A stretch of 64,000 nucleotides of DNA from Earliella scabrosa (GCA_022605405.1 JABYQQ010000024.1:645468-709467); one strand, 5' to 3'. Positions 1 through 10,483 are shown, counted from the stretch's first letter. Program-made: numbers and translations. The notes: a model not told the origin generated them from the letters alone.

Positions 1-1064
1 CGTATGCATTCCCGAGCGTGAGGCCGCAACTCGGTGAGATGAAGATGGCAGGATGGAGCACAAACCGGGCCTCCTCTCCACCACACGACGGTCATGTCAC
101 TCTCGACTTCCACCACGAAACCGCCAGCAACGCGTATTCCCGCAGGAGCCCGTCTTATCAGGTCTCCCAAACCCCCGTCTGCGCCACCCTCTCCCTCTGT
201 CCCTACCAGCGCGCGCGGCTGGTCGCGCAGATGTTGCATGGAGCCTCGTCCGCACAAGGAATCGCCAAACCATCGACCCGCCACGGCACACCCCGCTGAG
301 CGCACTCCCTGGCACAGTTCCCCTCCGACTGCGCGAACGTCACTCCAGCGATCGGTCACTCGCCACCCCAGTTCACGCCACTCGAGGACGGAGTCGTGCA
401 TCGCGGCGGGTACGGTCGTAAAGCGCTGCAGACGCAACGGATTGAGAAGGGCTTGCTGCGCTGCGGTGAGCAAGGGATAGGCGGAGCAGAACATGCGAGG
501 GGTGATGTAGTTGAAGAGCGCGGAGTTCCACGCTGAGGTCAACGGGTATAACGCGGCAGCTGTCGTGCTCTCGTAGAGGTCGAGATGAAAGCTGCCCTTC
601 TGCAGTCGGACAACTGAGTGGACTCCGCGGGGATGGTGACCGGCTGCGCCCGTAGAAGGGAAGAGGGAAGGGGGCATCTCCAGGGCGTTGAACCCTTGCG
701 TGCTGGTGAGATAGTGCTTGAGGGTGTCGATTCCGCCGCGCGGCACGTAGACGTCTACGGGGCAGGGAGGAGGAAGCGCAGGTGCGAGGTGGGGAAAGAG
801 AACGACTGTCGCGCCTATGCCACCAATCATCGCTCCCGACAGCTCCAGGGCTTGAACGAACGAGTCGAAGTTGGTCAGATTGGCCGTTGAAAAGAGGCTT
901 TTGACGCGAATGTGTAGCGCGGCGGACGCGTACTCGTCTGCTAGGGAAGACGCCTGACGGAAATAAACCAATGCCTCGGCGTCCATGACTTCCACGACGG
1001 CCAACGCTAGGTCGTATATGAGGCGCGGCGAGAAAGAAACAGGGGGGTATTCGCGGGTGTACAT
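1..1064 (-). CDS. F-box-like protein with nucleotidyltransferase-like region (C-terminus cut by window edge)
   Basis: Read on the minus strand, one frame stays open from the ATG at 1062-1064 to the left edge, about 355 codons, so the stop lies outside the window. The frame also runs upstream of this ATG to a possible acceptor near 1130, so a short 5' exon may exist. The N-terminus has an F-box-like helix pair (SPRLIYDLALAV, then MDAEALVYFRQAS). A segment follows that resembles a degenerate nucleotidyltransferase fold: GAMIGGIGATVVL, then a VDVYVPRGG strand, and later WNSALFNYITPRM. The same order of elements occurs in the plus-strand gene at 3655-4746, so the two look like paralogs. Function is unknown. 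The F-box suggests an SCF substrate adaptor, but the second region has no clear catalytic signature. Family placement is inferred from motif order only. Confidence 0.55.
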   Translation of the reverse strand, partial: MYTREYPPVSFSPRLIYDLALAVVEVMDAEALVYFRQASSLADEYASAALHIRVKSLFSTANLTNFDSFVQALELSGAMIGGIGATVVLFPHLAPALPPPCPVDVYVPRGGIDTLKHYLTSTQGFNALEMPPSLFPSTGAAGHHPRGVHSVVRLQKGSFHLDLYESTTAAALYPLTSAWNSALFNYITPRMFCSAYPLLTAAQQALLNPLRLQRFTTVPAAMHDSVLEWRELGWRVTDRWSDVRAVGGELCQGVRSAGCAVAGRWFGDSLCGRGSMQHLRDQPRALVGTEGEGGADGGLGDLIRRAPAGIRVAGGFVVEVESDMTVVWWRGGPVCAPSCHLHLTELRPHARECI

Positions 1065-1197
1065 GGAGCCAACGGTGTCGCAGAGTGCAAGGGTTGGGAG
1101 GGCAGACACGACCGCGTCCCGCTGACTGGTTAAACACGTGCCGGGCTAAACCACCCTCCATCAGCGATTATCGTAGACTAGATACATCATGTTCCTA

Positions 1198-2344
1198 TCA
1201 CTGACGAGGCGGAGTCGCCAAGCCAGACTTACAAACCAGGCCCGCCTGGGCCCACAACGACTGATGGGTAAAATGGACAATCAAGTTCCGATTGCCTGAC
1301 CTCCAATTGTCAGCCTCGTGCAGCACATCTCGTCCTCGAAACGCAACCACGTCTCCTGGTTTGAGGATTACCTCGATGCCTAGCTGTCGGAACCGCAACT
1401 TGCACGGCGAGAAGGTGCCCAGGTAGACGACAATCGCCCAACCCAGATGAGGATCATGACGATCCCAGTGAGGGCGAGAGTATCGGTTGAACTGTAATTC
1501 GCGGCCTTCGAAGAACATCTTCTGACGGCCCAAAGCGTCCAGAGCCTGCGAGCTGGCGAACTTGTTTAGGCGCCACTCGTAGAGTCCTTCCAGGGCCTTG
1601 TACTGCACAGGATCAAAGCTTTCCAGGGCGGCCATGACGTACGCGCTCAGAGCGTCGAGCTCCGCGAGCAAGGTGCAGGCAGCATTGAACGCTGACCCTG
1701 TCGCGCGGATGTCGCGGGCGACACTTGGTTCGGAGTTCTGCGGGCCCTTAGGAACACGACAGTGCTTGGGATGGGGAGGGCACGTACGGGGTGACCGATC
1801 GCATGCCAGCAAGATACGAGGCGAGCAGATCCGACGGGGCCCCCGCGGAGCTTATAGCCGCCTCCTTGCTTGTCGTTGGAGAGCTTGGTGCTGAGCCGCA
1901 CTGCAGCAGCGTACCGTGCGACGGCGCGTTCAAGATTGGCCTAGTCGACGTGGCTCCAGACGGCGTGTGCGACGGACAATATATGGGACTCACCAGTCTC
2001 TGCCCATACATAGCCTGAGGGAAGTGGTAGAGGAGATCGTACAAGTCCTTGCTGATAACGCGACGCGCACGTGTGCCATCGAAGACGTGCAAGGTCGCCT
2101 CGACCTGGACTACCTCGACGGGATCCGGATGCGGAGAGTCGACCGCCTCTAGCAAGCAGAAGGCCTCCAGAAGAACTGTGCTCACGAATGAGGCGAACGC
2201 CATACGGAACGATCGAGTGGCCACTCACGAGTGCCCTCTGTGCTCTGAGCCTCGCGGACGGCGCGGCGCGCGAGCCGCCGTGTGCCGGCCAAGACCAAGT
2301 TGTCTCGCTGCGCCCGAGACTTGCGGCTCCATTTCGACACCTGC
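1198..2344 (-). CDS. TET/JBP-like 2-oxoglutarate/Fe(II) dioxygenase, 5' end unresolved
   Basis: Four exons join in frame on the minus strand: 2229-2344, 1994-2148, 1788-1940 and 1198-1737 (stop TGA at 1198). The last exon holds the double-stranded beta-helix core. The iron ligands appear as HWD in PHWDRHD and the distal His in RDVLHEADNW, with a 2-oxoglutarate-binding Arg near GNRNLIVHFTH. The strand LKPGDVVAFRG is typical of the JBP/TET family. The preceding exon contains KLSNDKQGGGYKLRGG, which I recall as conserved in fungal members. Such enzymes oxidise 5-methylcytosine in other lineages, and in mushrooms the family is expanded and linked to KDZ-type transposons (established knowledge). 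Activity here is inferred. All four joins keep the frame. The start codon is upstream: the first listed exon begins with one base of a split codon, and further exons may reach about 3260. Confidence 0.72.
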
Positions 2345-3654
2345 CTGTAGAATGACCGGGTTGAGCGGGTGATGGCAACGACAAGCGGAACCATGCGAGA
2401 CGCACTCAGGAGAAGATAGATCACTCAAATCTTCCACAGACGTGCGTTGATCTAGTGTGATCTTCGCCCTGGCTAGGGCCTCGGGAGTTGAGCGAAACGT
2501 AGACCATCGCCGTGCAGCGGCACGGGGAGGCAGATGCTTCGGGCCTGACGGGCGATCCGGTTGATTGCGTGGACGACGTCGGGCTGCGTGAGCGTGAGCT
2601 GTGCATTCCATGGCAGCGTCAGCTCCGGCTTTATTCCACAGCGCGAACTCTCTCACATTCCATGATGAGTCTGAGGTTAGTCGGCAATCCCAAGCGAACA
2701 GCCGAGGAGGACTGAGAGGTTAGACGCAGCCGACGCGTAACTTGTAAGCCGCCTGACGCCGGCCGTCCGTGAGCGCATGGCAGCCACCCGGACTTGGCCG
2801 TGAAGCGTGAGAAACTACATACTAGTACCAACCAGCCACCCACAACGTCGACCTCCGCCTCCTCCTTCGAACCCATATGTCTTCCAGGGCACGGCACCGA
2901 CCACGCGGAGCGCTGCTTCAGCCTCCCGTGGTTTGGTTCTGCACGTCGAGCAGCTTGATTCAAGGGCTCGATTGTGTTGCTAGTCCCGCCTTCCGACTCG
3001 CGATGCTTATACGCGGTGGACAACACCAAATCACGACTGGGCATGGCGGGCGACGCGTTCGAGGGCTTGTCCCTATTCAGGGCCGGCGCGCCTGGAGTTG
3101 ACACAGGTGAGCCATTGCGTTGCGGCAGGGACGTGTTCTTGAAGGGCAGGGTGGCGAAAGTGTGGCGTTGGCGACGGGGCAACAGTTCGTGAGTACTGCA
3201 CATCCTCTTCCTCCCGCTGGTTAGTGTCCCCAATCCACTTCCCCATCGCATATGCAAGCGGCTGTCCTGCGTTGTCCTCCTGTACCAGCTTGTGAGTTGT
3301 CATTGATAGCATAGGAGTAGCACACAACATGTATCGAACGGGTTCCGTAGCCGTGAACTAGAACCTCCAACGCGGGTTTCGTCCGCGCTTTGAATGGAAC
3401 ATAGCACTCTCAGCGCGCTCTCTGCGTAGACACGTCTATGGTATGTCTTAATTGTAATCGTAATGAATATGAATCACTTTCTGCTGCCTTGCATGGCGCG
3501 CGCGCGGCGCATGTGTATAGAAGCTGTGAGCGAACGCGTTTTACTGTCCTTCCACATCCTTGTCTTGCCCGTGAGCCCTTAGCCGGTGCGTCCCCCGTAT
3601 GCCACGCTCTTTGCGAGCCTGGCATACTGAACGTAATCCCACCAGCCCTGCTCA
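2345..3654 (-). other. probable 5' exons of the dioxygenase gene plus intergenic DNA
   Basis: Open minus-strand stretches at 2345-2656 and 2631-3257 are rich in Ser, Pro, Arg and Lys and could encode the disordered N-terminus that fungal TET/JBP-like proteins often carry. I could not find a unique chain of splice sites. From about 3260 to 3654 I see only the likely leader of the plus-strand gene that starts near 3655. Confidence 0.3.
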
Positions 3655-4746
3655 TGTATCCCATCCCCGATCTGATGGGACCGTATTGCGGTGGTATCTA
3701 CAAGTGAGTCAGCGAATGTACTGGTGAATCGCGGACCATGAACGGCCCTAACTTCCATTGGCTTCAGGTTGTCCGTCGAAGTCCACGAACAGATCGTTGC
3801 GTTCATGGACTTCGAGAGTATGTTCAACTGGCGCCTGGCGAATCAGTACCTCTACGATCTCATTGTGGACAGCTATGACCGTGAGCTCACCAGAGCTATA
3901 AGCCCGCACGTTCCGGACCCCCCTGCGTTCCTGCGTCTGATGAACAAATGCGACGCGGTGCTCGTAGGAGACTCAGCACTCTCCGTCTTACTCCGGGACC
4001 CCACTATCCAGCCGGAGACCATGCTCGTGGCGGTGGGCGCGCACGACCTTGCGGATTTCGAAGCCGCCCTGACACAAGACGGGTTCTACGTCACGAAGGC
4101 CCCGATCCCTTTCGGCCGGCGAAGGATGCGGCTCGAGAAGATTGGCATCGCTCCAGGACGCCGCCCGTTGAACATCCTCATCTCGCCGTCTGCTGGTTAC
4201 CTCGAGGTCTTAGGGGCTGCGCCACACACAGCATGGATGTCCTTTGTTGGGCCTACCGCTGTTGGGTGTGGCTACGCTCCTCTGACGTTCGTTAGACGCA
4301 CGCTTATTGAACTCGGGGACCCAAGGGACGAACTCCTGCCGAGCCTGCGCCAAAACAACTTCGACATCGCGTATGAACCCTCCCAATGGCCCGAGTACAA
4401 CCAACCATGTCACAAGTCGGCCTCCCGTGTCGCGTGTCCAGCGAAATGGTTCGTTTGTCCTCGGCAAGCTCGGTCATGGGTGGATGCGGGAGCCTACGTT
4501 ACCTCCGTCGATCCTTGCCGTCGGGTGACCACGACGATCCGGGAGGTACCCCAGCGATCTTTGCCTTACCAGGGCTGGCATTGGGACAGCGAAATGAGGC
4601 CATGCGTCGGACCCTGTCATGCGGAGGACGGGGAGCATAGTGGAGCCATGCTGAGGATAGGCGGCAAGCCTGCGCGCGTGCTGAGGCCACCCTCCGCCCG
4701 CTATCCGCTACCCAACGGTGGACGAGCGCGTGCGCTGACTGTGTAG
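3655..4746 (+). CDS. F-box-like protein with nucleotidyltransferase-like region, paralog of 1-1064
   Basis: Two exons: 3655-3703 (ATG at 3655, donor GTGAGT) and 3768-4746 (acceptor TTCAG). The join gives MYPIPDL..., then an F-box-like segment (LSVEVHEQIVAFMDF, FNWRLANQYLYDL). Next is a region matching a degenerate nucleotidyltransferase fold: DAVLVGDSALSVLL, then a helix containing DLADFEAAL followed by GFYV, then LNILISPSAGYLEVL, and TAWMSFVGPTAVGCGYAPLTFVRR. The C-terminal part has CPRQARSWVDAGAYV; a similar CAVAGRWFGD stretch occurs in another frame of the left-edge paralog. An upstream in-frame ATG at 3438 would add 72 residues, but 3655 sits best against the F-box. The tail after about 4440 looks less constrained, so the true end may differ. 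Role unknown; an SCF adaptor is the simplest guess. Confidence 0.55.
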
Positions 4747-5783
4747 AACGCCGGAGAGGCTATATAGACATAGACGAACAGGATCTCTGTGTCCGCAGGC
4801 GAACGACTTGAATTGCCACTTAGCGTGTTGCCCTGTGTGCAGATATACAGTGTCTAGACATGTGAGTGATGCAACGTCTGACGATGATTCCTGCAATTCA
4901 TGCTCACTTTGAAGCTGCGACTCAAGGCGCATGTTGCGCTGGGATACCAAGGACATTCACGGACATTCACGCAAGCTCGTTTGCTGCAGGGACACGGGCC
5001 AGAGCCACACGTCCGTGACACGTGGGCGCGACGAGCATGGCTTTGAAGAATTGGAGATGCAAATCCTGCACCGCCGTACTCAGTACCCGAGATGACCGAT
5101 GACATACAACCCATGATAAACCACCTCGAGACCGCCGGCTGAAAAGCGCGCATAAGTGCTCTATGAAGCGACCGTCGTAACACTCTTGGACATTATTGCC
5201 TCGGAGGAGGACGGTTACAGATTCCTGAAGCAAACCTACGTGGGGGTGACGACATTGACGTGTGCGCAAACCGTACAAGGGCCCAGATATCGAGACAGGT
5301 TAAGTATACTGACCAAGCGTTCTACAAGCAGAGAGACAGTCAGTGTATACACCTAACTCTGCGTCGGACGCCTGCGGACGGACCGAGGGTGGGTGCTGAG
5401 ATTTATGAAGAAATGCGGCAGGCGTGTCTCATATGGTGAGTACTATGCGCCGAATCTGCAACGTAGTCTAATACTACGTTGACGAGATTCTCCAGTGGGG
5501 GCACGCGCGAACCATTGCGCGACAACGTTCAAGCGTGCGGCTGCTACACGCTGAGTTCCAGACCGCTGACAGCCTAGCAAGATGGAGACAAACCTTGGTG
5601 AGCCAGTAAGTCTGGGAAGAGGTGCACATAAAGACGACTTGCTAGAGAACCTATGACAGACAGAATAGTATGGCGAGCGAGCACGGACGTGCGCCGTAAT
5701 GCCAGTCAGAGCGAGCAACAATCTGAAAATCTCGCACGCGGATAATTCAGTTCCCCGTAGCTGAGCCCGCGAGTGCCCACTTC
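4747..5783. other. no clear gene; possible small spliced exon
   Basis: No recognisable protein. A short tandem 10-bp duplication (ggacattcac twice) lies at about 4952-4971. On the plus strand, 5496-5597 is an exon-like open stretch between an acceptor (CTCCAG) and a donor (GTGAGC), reading WGHARTIARQRSS and onward. I could not connect it to a start or stop with confidence. Confidence 0.25.
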
Positions 5784-6053
5784 ATGTCAGCGTATACTAC
5801 GGTGAGGACTAGTGTTGGGTATGGTGCAAGGCTGGAGACAGAAACGAGGTACGTATATAGTGCTTGCGCACTGCCGTCCAGGGAGACAAGAAACTTTAAA
5901 AGCAAAGGTGGACCGCAGCGTGTGACCTGGTGAGTCCTAGTATGCCCTGAGTTCAAGACGGGATACCACAGTATCTGCCGAACAGTGTCCGCGAGAACCT
6001 TGATGAGTAGCCGCGCTAACCGTCGGGGGCCGGGGCCAAAGACAACGTCCTGA
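5784..6053 (+). CDS. possible two-exon small gene, unidentified
   Basis: Exon 5784-5929 begins with ATG and ends at a GTGAGT donor in phase 2. Exon 5972-6053 follows an ACAG acceptor and ends in TGA, giving 75 residues with matching phase. The product (MSAYTTVRTSVGYGARL..., ending RRGPGPKTTS) is basic and has no motif I recognise. The only support is matching splice phases and an uninterrupted frame. It could equally be chance. Confidence 0.25.
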
Positions 6054-6222
6054 GAGTACGGGCCCGCTGGCACCAGGACAAGCTGGCATATAATGTACAC
6101 CCGGAGCGGCGCAAGCTGGTAGGTAGTACGCGATGCACCATATGACCCCGACAGCACATTCTCGGCCATCGAGTCCGCATCCGGGTCGTCGGCCAGCATA
6201 CACATTACCTTCTAGTTCGGCA

Positions 6223-6298
6223 ATGACATCCTCAGTTCGCCGTGCCTCGAACATACGCGCATGACATCCTCAGTTCCCCGTCCCTGGAACATACGCGA
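6223..6298. repeat. imperfect tandem duplication, 2 x 38 bp
   Basis: Copy 1 (6223-6260) and copy 2 (6261-6298) both begin atgacatcctcagtt and end aacatacgcg. They differ at only a few positions in between. Confidence 0.85.
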
Positions 6299-6544
6299 AT
6301 AGTGGTGAGTGCGGAGGACATTGCGCACGATATCTGATGGAATGGCCCGAGATTGCGCCAGCTGATACGGGTGCTCGCAGGGCACAAGCCGAACCAGTGC
6401 GGTGAATAGCCTCGTATAGGAGGGCAACCAAGCAGAGCTGATCGATCGCTTGGCTGAAATGACGGGCAAAATCAGTATATAAGGTGCCCGCGCGTAGTAT
6501 GCTTCTACGCAGCGTATCATCCATCGTGTCCTCCCCTCCCAGAC

Positions 6545-7198
6545 ATGTCGACCGAGATCCGTCCCTTCAACTCCTTCCCCGACTTGTACCTCACGGCGCA
6601 AGCAGGACCGTGCACCGAACGTCCTTGGCCGAGGAGCGAGGTATGGATAGGCCACGGCCACCATGAACCCCGCCACGACCCGGAGCTCGCCCACAACATG
6701 CACGAACTGGAAATAGTGGGGCCGCGTGTGCGAGATGGGACGATGAGTCTCTACACGGTCAAGACTTCTACGCCCTAACATTGACTATCCACTGACCTGT
6801 GTTCCAGATGGTACTCCCTGACGACGTCCCCAGCGTGCTCCGGCAACCGGCGCGTTGGCAGAACTGGATCCAGGCCGCTCGTGGGGAGCTGGGGACGTTC
6901 CCTGTGCTGGACAGAGAACAAAGCAGGGGCCTTCTGGATATGGCGATGTTCCTGCGCATCCTGGCGATGCCGCAGCAGACGATCATCCCTCAGAGCGACT
7001 GGCCGCTCTTCTGCGAGGCGCTGACCGGCGGTCTAACCTTGGGGATCATGAGACGTGGGGAGAGTAGACTGCGCGACCTATCCGAATGGCTTCGCGGGCG
7101 GTACCCGGTGAGTAGAGCACGGAGACGTTGCCCGGTCGCAGCCAGGCTGACCCGCTGACTGGCGCATGTGCTAGGAAATCTATGACCGTGTCTCGTGA
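6545..7198 (+). CDS. hypothetical protein, three exons, about 168 aa
   Basis: Exons 6545-6727, 6808-7107 and 7175-7198 join in phase 0. Exon 1 opens with MSTEIRPFNSF. Exon 2 starts at the TTCCAG acceptor with MVLPDDVPSVLRQ and ends RLRDLSEWLRGRYP at a GTGAGT donor. Exon 3 adds only EIYDRVS before the stop. An alternative donor at 6757/6758 is also in phase and would add ten residues. The central part is a helix-rich Leu/Arg sequence (MAMFLRILAMPQQTII). There is no signal peptide, membrane span or known catalytic motif. I do not recognise the family. Confidence 0.5.
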
Positions 7199-7475
7199 AG
7201 AATGAAGGGTTAGGAGAGGCATGCGGAAAGTAGCACACCTGTTGCGTGGCTGAGTCGGCTCAATGGAGCATGTATGTATATCGAACGTACGTCGATGTCG
7301 ATGAATGGCGCATGCAACGCGGAAGGCCGCCGTTCGGTTGCTGCCATGGGAAGACGCGTTAACCACCTTACGGGCACGATCCCGAGGAGCTGCTTCACCC
7401 ACTCCGAACACGCACACAGGATGAAGGCGACTACCTGTGCGATTGAAAACGGCATGTAGATACAAGGGGAGGGTA

Positions 7476-9341
7476 TTACACAACGGGATTATCGATGGAG
7501 GTAGCGCGGGCGCGACGCACACCAAGACGAGAGCAGAAGGTCAACGCAGAGACCCACAGCTGCCTACGAACCATCATGTCACGACAAGCAAGGTCAAAAT
7601 GACGAGACAGATGCGTGTTGAGTAACGCAACCTCTTCCGGGGTAAGAGGGCAACGAGGGGGATCGCATGTGACCTCAGAGAGCTGTGCAGGAGCCGTGGC
7701 TACAGTGGTCGCAAACGGCAAGGACGCGCTAGTATCCACTCCAGGGTTGTGCGCGGCGTGATGAGCCATGAGCTGTGGATCAGCCAGAGCGTCCCAGTCA
7801 ACTCCATACGTAGCCAGGTCATCGACGACTTCATCGGCGGCGGGCGGGACGGGCTGACCGGCGCGGTTCAGGACGTGGGACATACCGCGAGGGCCATGAG
7901 TGACCATCCCGAACATGAACAGCTCACGCGGACTCGCCGCCCGTTCACCACGGATAGAGAGGCGATGAGCGTTCCAACACTCAACCCACTCCTGAGCGTC
8001 CTGGTTGATCGCGTGGAGAAAGAGGTGGTGGATCAACCAGATGTGGTCGTCCCGGTCGGCATCCAAACCACAGCTATGCTCGAGTTCCAGGAAGAACGCC
8101 TTCCACTTCCCTCCAAAGCCGTTGGTTACGTCGACCCACAACCGTTCAATACGGATGTTGTGTACGCTCCTGCAGAAACGATCAGAGGGACGCCCAGCGG
8201 GCAAAGTGGGATGGCGGAGAGATGCGCACCTGCCGAATATGTACGACCCACGATCAATCCCCCGTACCTGTTCCATATATTCGGCGACCCTGATGTTCTC
8301 TGTGCCGTGGTCGCCACGAACTCTGCTAGGCAAGCCGTGACGCTGGACAGTCTCGAGAAAGAGGTCGAGGACGGTGGCAGCGCGATTGTTGGTGTGGATT
8401 CGCATGCCGGTGACGAGACGAGAATGACCGTCGATGAAGGTGTGATTGACGAACTTCCAGCGGATAAGTCCTGTGCATCGCGAGTTAAAAAATCTGGAGT
8501 GCGTGTGGACGAAGACGAACGTACCATGCCATCCATCATGGTGCACGAGCGAATTGGGACCAGCTACGCGATACTTTTTGCGAATGAGACGGCGGCGACC
8601 AAAAACCGCTGGAGCGCCGCGCACACGGACGTACGCTTGTCGGATGCGGTCCTCGGGGACGCGATGGCCACGCGACAACAAGGCGCCTTGGACGAGCTTG
8701 CGACCGTAAGTAGGGAAGGCGAGGAGGATATCGCGGATGATGGAGTCGAGCTGTGCATCAGTCATCGTGGAGACTGGCGCGGTGACGGTGGTGTGCTGGA
8801 CAGACGTGGTGCCATCGGGAAGGGTGATGCGCGAGAACACGGGGGGGGCGGCTGGGACAAGTCCGTGCCGAAGAGCCTCGCGGCGCACCGTACGACCGCT
8901 GCAGCCGAGGACACGCGATATCGCGCTGGGGCCGCGCATGTCGAGAGCGTATCGCAGGAAAGTGGGATCGATAGTCTTCTTGGGGCGGCCGCGTCGACCG
9001 GTGTGAACGATTTGGAGGACGGGGAGAGGGGCGGCTTCGGGGGGGTCTTGGGACTGGTGACATGCTTTATCCAGGTCGGCGACCATGTCACCAATGCTCG
9101 CGCGTAACAGGCGGAACTCCTCAGGGGGGAAAGCAGTGATGTGCTATTGAAGAGAGGTGGGGATGGGAAGGCGGTAGGTGGAGAGAATGCTTACCTGGTT
9201 GGCAGCTGCCCATAGCGACAACGCTTGGGAGCGTACTTCACGGAGGCGGGGCGCGTCGCCAACTTGAGTACGAAGGGCACGGTGGACGCGACGGTCGAGC
9301 TCTGCGTAGGCACCGCGGATATTGTTCAGAGGATCGGCCAT
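7476..9341 (-). CDS. integrase-core (DDE, rve superfamily) protein, four exons, 558 aa
   Basis: Exons 9195-9341, 8525-9119, 8230-8470 and 7476-8169 sum to 559 codons. The N-terminus (MADPLNNIRGAYAELD) is helical, with a GRRGRPKKTID basic stretch and a helix-turn-helix-like PSAISRVLGCSGRTVRREA. The catalytic core shows D in VHHDGWHG, D in RGDHGTEN and E in SVHNIRIERLW, with FIDGHSRLVTGM between them. Two introns (8471-8524, 54 nt; 8170-8229, 60 nt) have lengths divisible by three and no in-frame stop, so an unspliced reading looks like one long ORF but inserts 18 and 20 foreign residues into the core. This integrase-core family is widespread in mushroom genomes as single genes of uncertain mobility. 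I see no long terminal repeats around it. The protein is intact and may be a transposase or a domesticated relative. Confidence 0.85.
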
Positions 9342-9540
9342 TAAGACGAGGTCGCCAGAGGTCGTTTGGGGAGACGTGAGGGAGAGAGGTGGAGGGGAGG
9401 GTGGGGGAAAGGGAGAAGAGGGAGACTTGAAGGGTCGTCGCCGGGGTTTCACCAGAGACGGCTAAGGTCGGGCCGGGCCAAGAACACCAAGGTATTGAGC
9501 CGCTCTTGGTGATGGGAAGATGACATAGCAACTGTCCAAG

Positions 9541-9990
9541 AATCTACAATGCACTACAATGACAAGCAAAGTCGACGGAAGTCGTCAGGACTGATGAGAA
9601 GCGGTCAAGGATGATTAACTCACATGGCAGGCAATTGTAGTACAAACTGGAACAGCTGTTGTCAATGAGGAACAATCAGCGGAGAGGAGGGGTAGTGGTG
9701 GCGTGAAGAGAGGATGGCTTGAGGTATACAAGTGTAAACCATGAGCGGCAATGGTCGACATGGCGAGACATTCATGGACAATCGACGGTGATGGTGTTGC
9801 TGGGCGCCACTTGCCCTATTAGCGCGCCTTTCAGTACAAAGTGCGGCAATAGGAAGCCATGGGAAACATTTGGGGATAATGGGGCGCAATGGCTGACAGT
9901 GTTCAACCAACGAAGACAATGGAAGGCAATTGAGTACGATAGTTATGGAAAGCTTGCAATTGCTGACATTACCGGACAAAGTGTGACAAT
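9541..9990 (+). repeat. degenerate 10-bp minisatellite ending in CAAT
   Basis: Thirteen CAAT words occur in 450 bp. From 9841 to 9990, fifteen successive 10-base units end in CAAT or a close variant: caat, ccat, catt, taat, caat, cagt, ccaa, caat, caat, cgat, ggaa, caat, catt, caaa, caat. The same 10-bp spacing is visible in another phase at about 9723-9792 and at 9541-9560. Confidence 0.6.
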
Positions 9991-10302
9991 GTGACAGTGT
10001 TAGATGATTTTTGTCCAGAAATCACAGCCATACGATTCTGCCGGGCGGTCCTGGACCACGCACCAATAGGGTCGTTCCGGCGTCGCTTCTTCCCTAACGA
10101 ATCGACAACCTGCCCGGAATGCAGAGTGTTCCAGGACAGGGAGCATGTGCTGCTCAAGTGCAGGAAGTACCGCCGCTGGTGGAATTGCCGCGGTGAGTAC
10201 GAATTCCTGCAGCGGGTGAGCTCTTACCGTGACGTCACCACGTTCATTAAGTCGAACGAGAGCGCGTTCAGCTTCGCGGACGCGCCCGAACCTATTGATT
10301 GA
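9991..10302 (+). mobile_element. 3' end of a non-LTR (LINE-type) retrotransposon ORF, 5' truncated
   Basis: The 103-residue frame matches the extreme C-terminus of fungal LINE reverse-transcriptase proteins: RFCRAVLDHAPIGSFRRRFF, a zinc-knuckle-like CPEC...EHVLLKC, and a closing ESAFSFADAPEPID. The reverse transcriptase and endonuclease domains are absent, as is usual for 5'-truncated LINE insertions. An A11 run at 10473-10483 lies about 170 bp beyond the stop and could mark the element's 3' end. The copy cannot be active by itself. Confidence 0.75.
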
Positions 10303-10453
10303 CGAGAGACTCCGGTCCTCGCTTGGCGACTATGGCGCAGCATGTCAGCGCATACAAAGCCCTTAGATGTAGGCAACACTGGCTGAGAACACTCGCCCGC
10401 CACCGTGATACCTAGTATCAGTAAATAGCCGCACCTGTACTCCGTACGAGCGG

Positions 10454-10483
10454 GATATAAGAGCGCGAATTTAAAAAAAAAAA
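10454..10483 (+). promoter_or_regulatory. TATA-like motif and A11 run upstream of the acyltransferase
   Basis: gatataag at 10454-10461 lies about 145 bp before the ATG at 10605 and could be the TATA box. The A11 run follows at 10473-10483 and may be LINE tail or promoter poly(dA). Confidence 0.35.

Noticed and set aside
373..1161. 262-codon minus-strand ORF
   Set aside because: A shadow frame; the coding frame is another one that stays open to the window edge and carries the F-box-like motifs.
7749..9107. 452-codon plus-strand ORF
   Set aside because: It is the antisense of the integrase-core gene and has no domain; its openness mirrors codon bias of the minus-strand gene.
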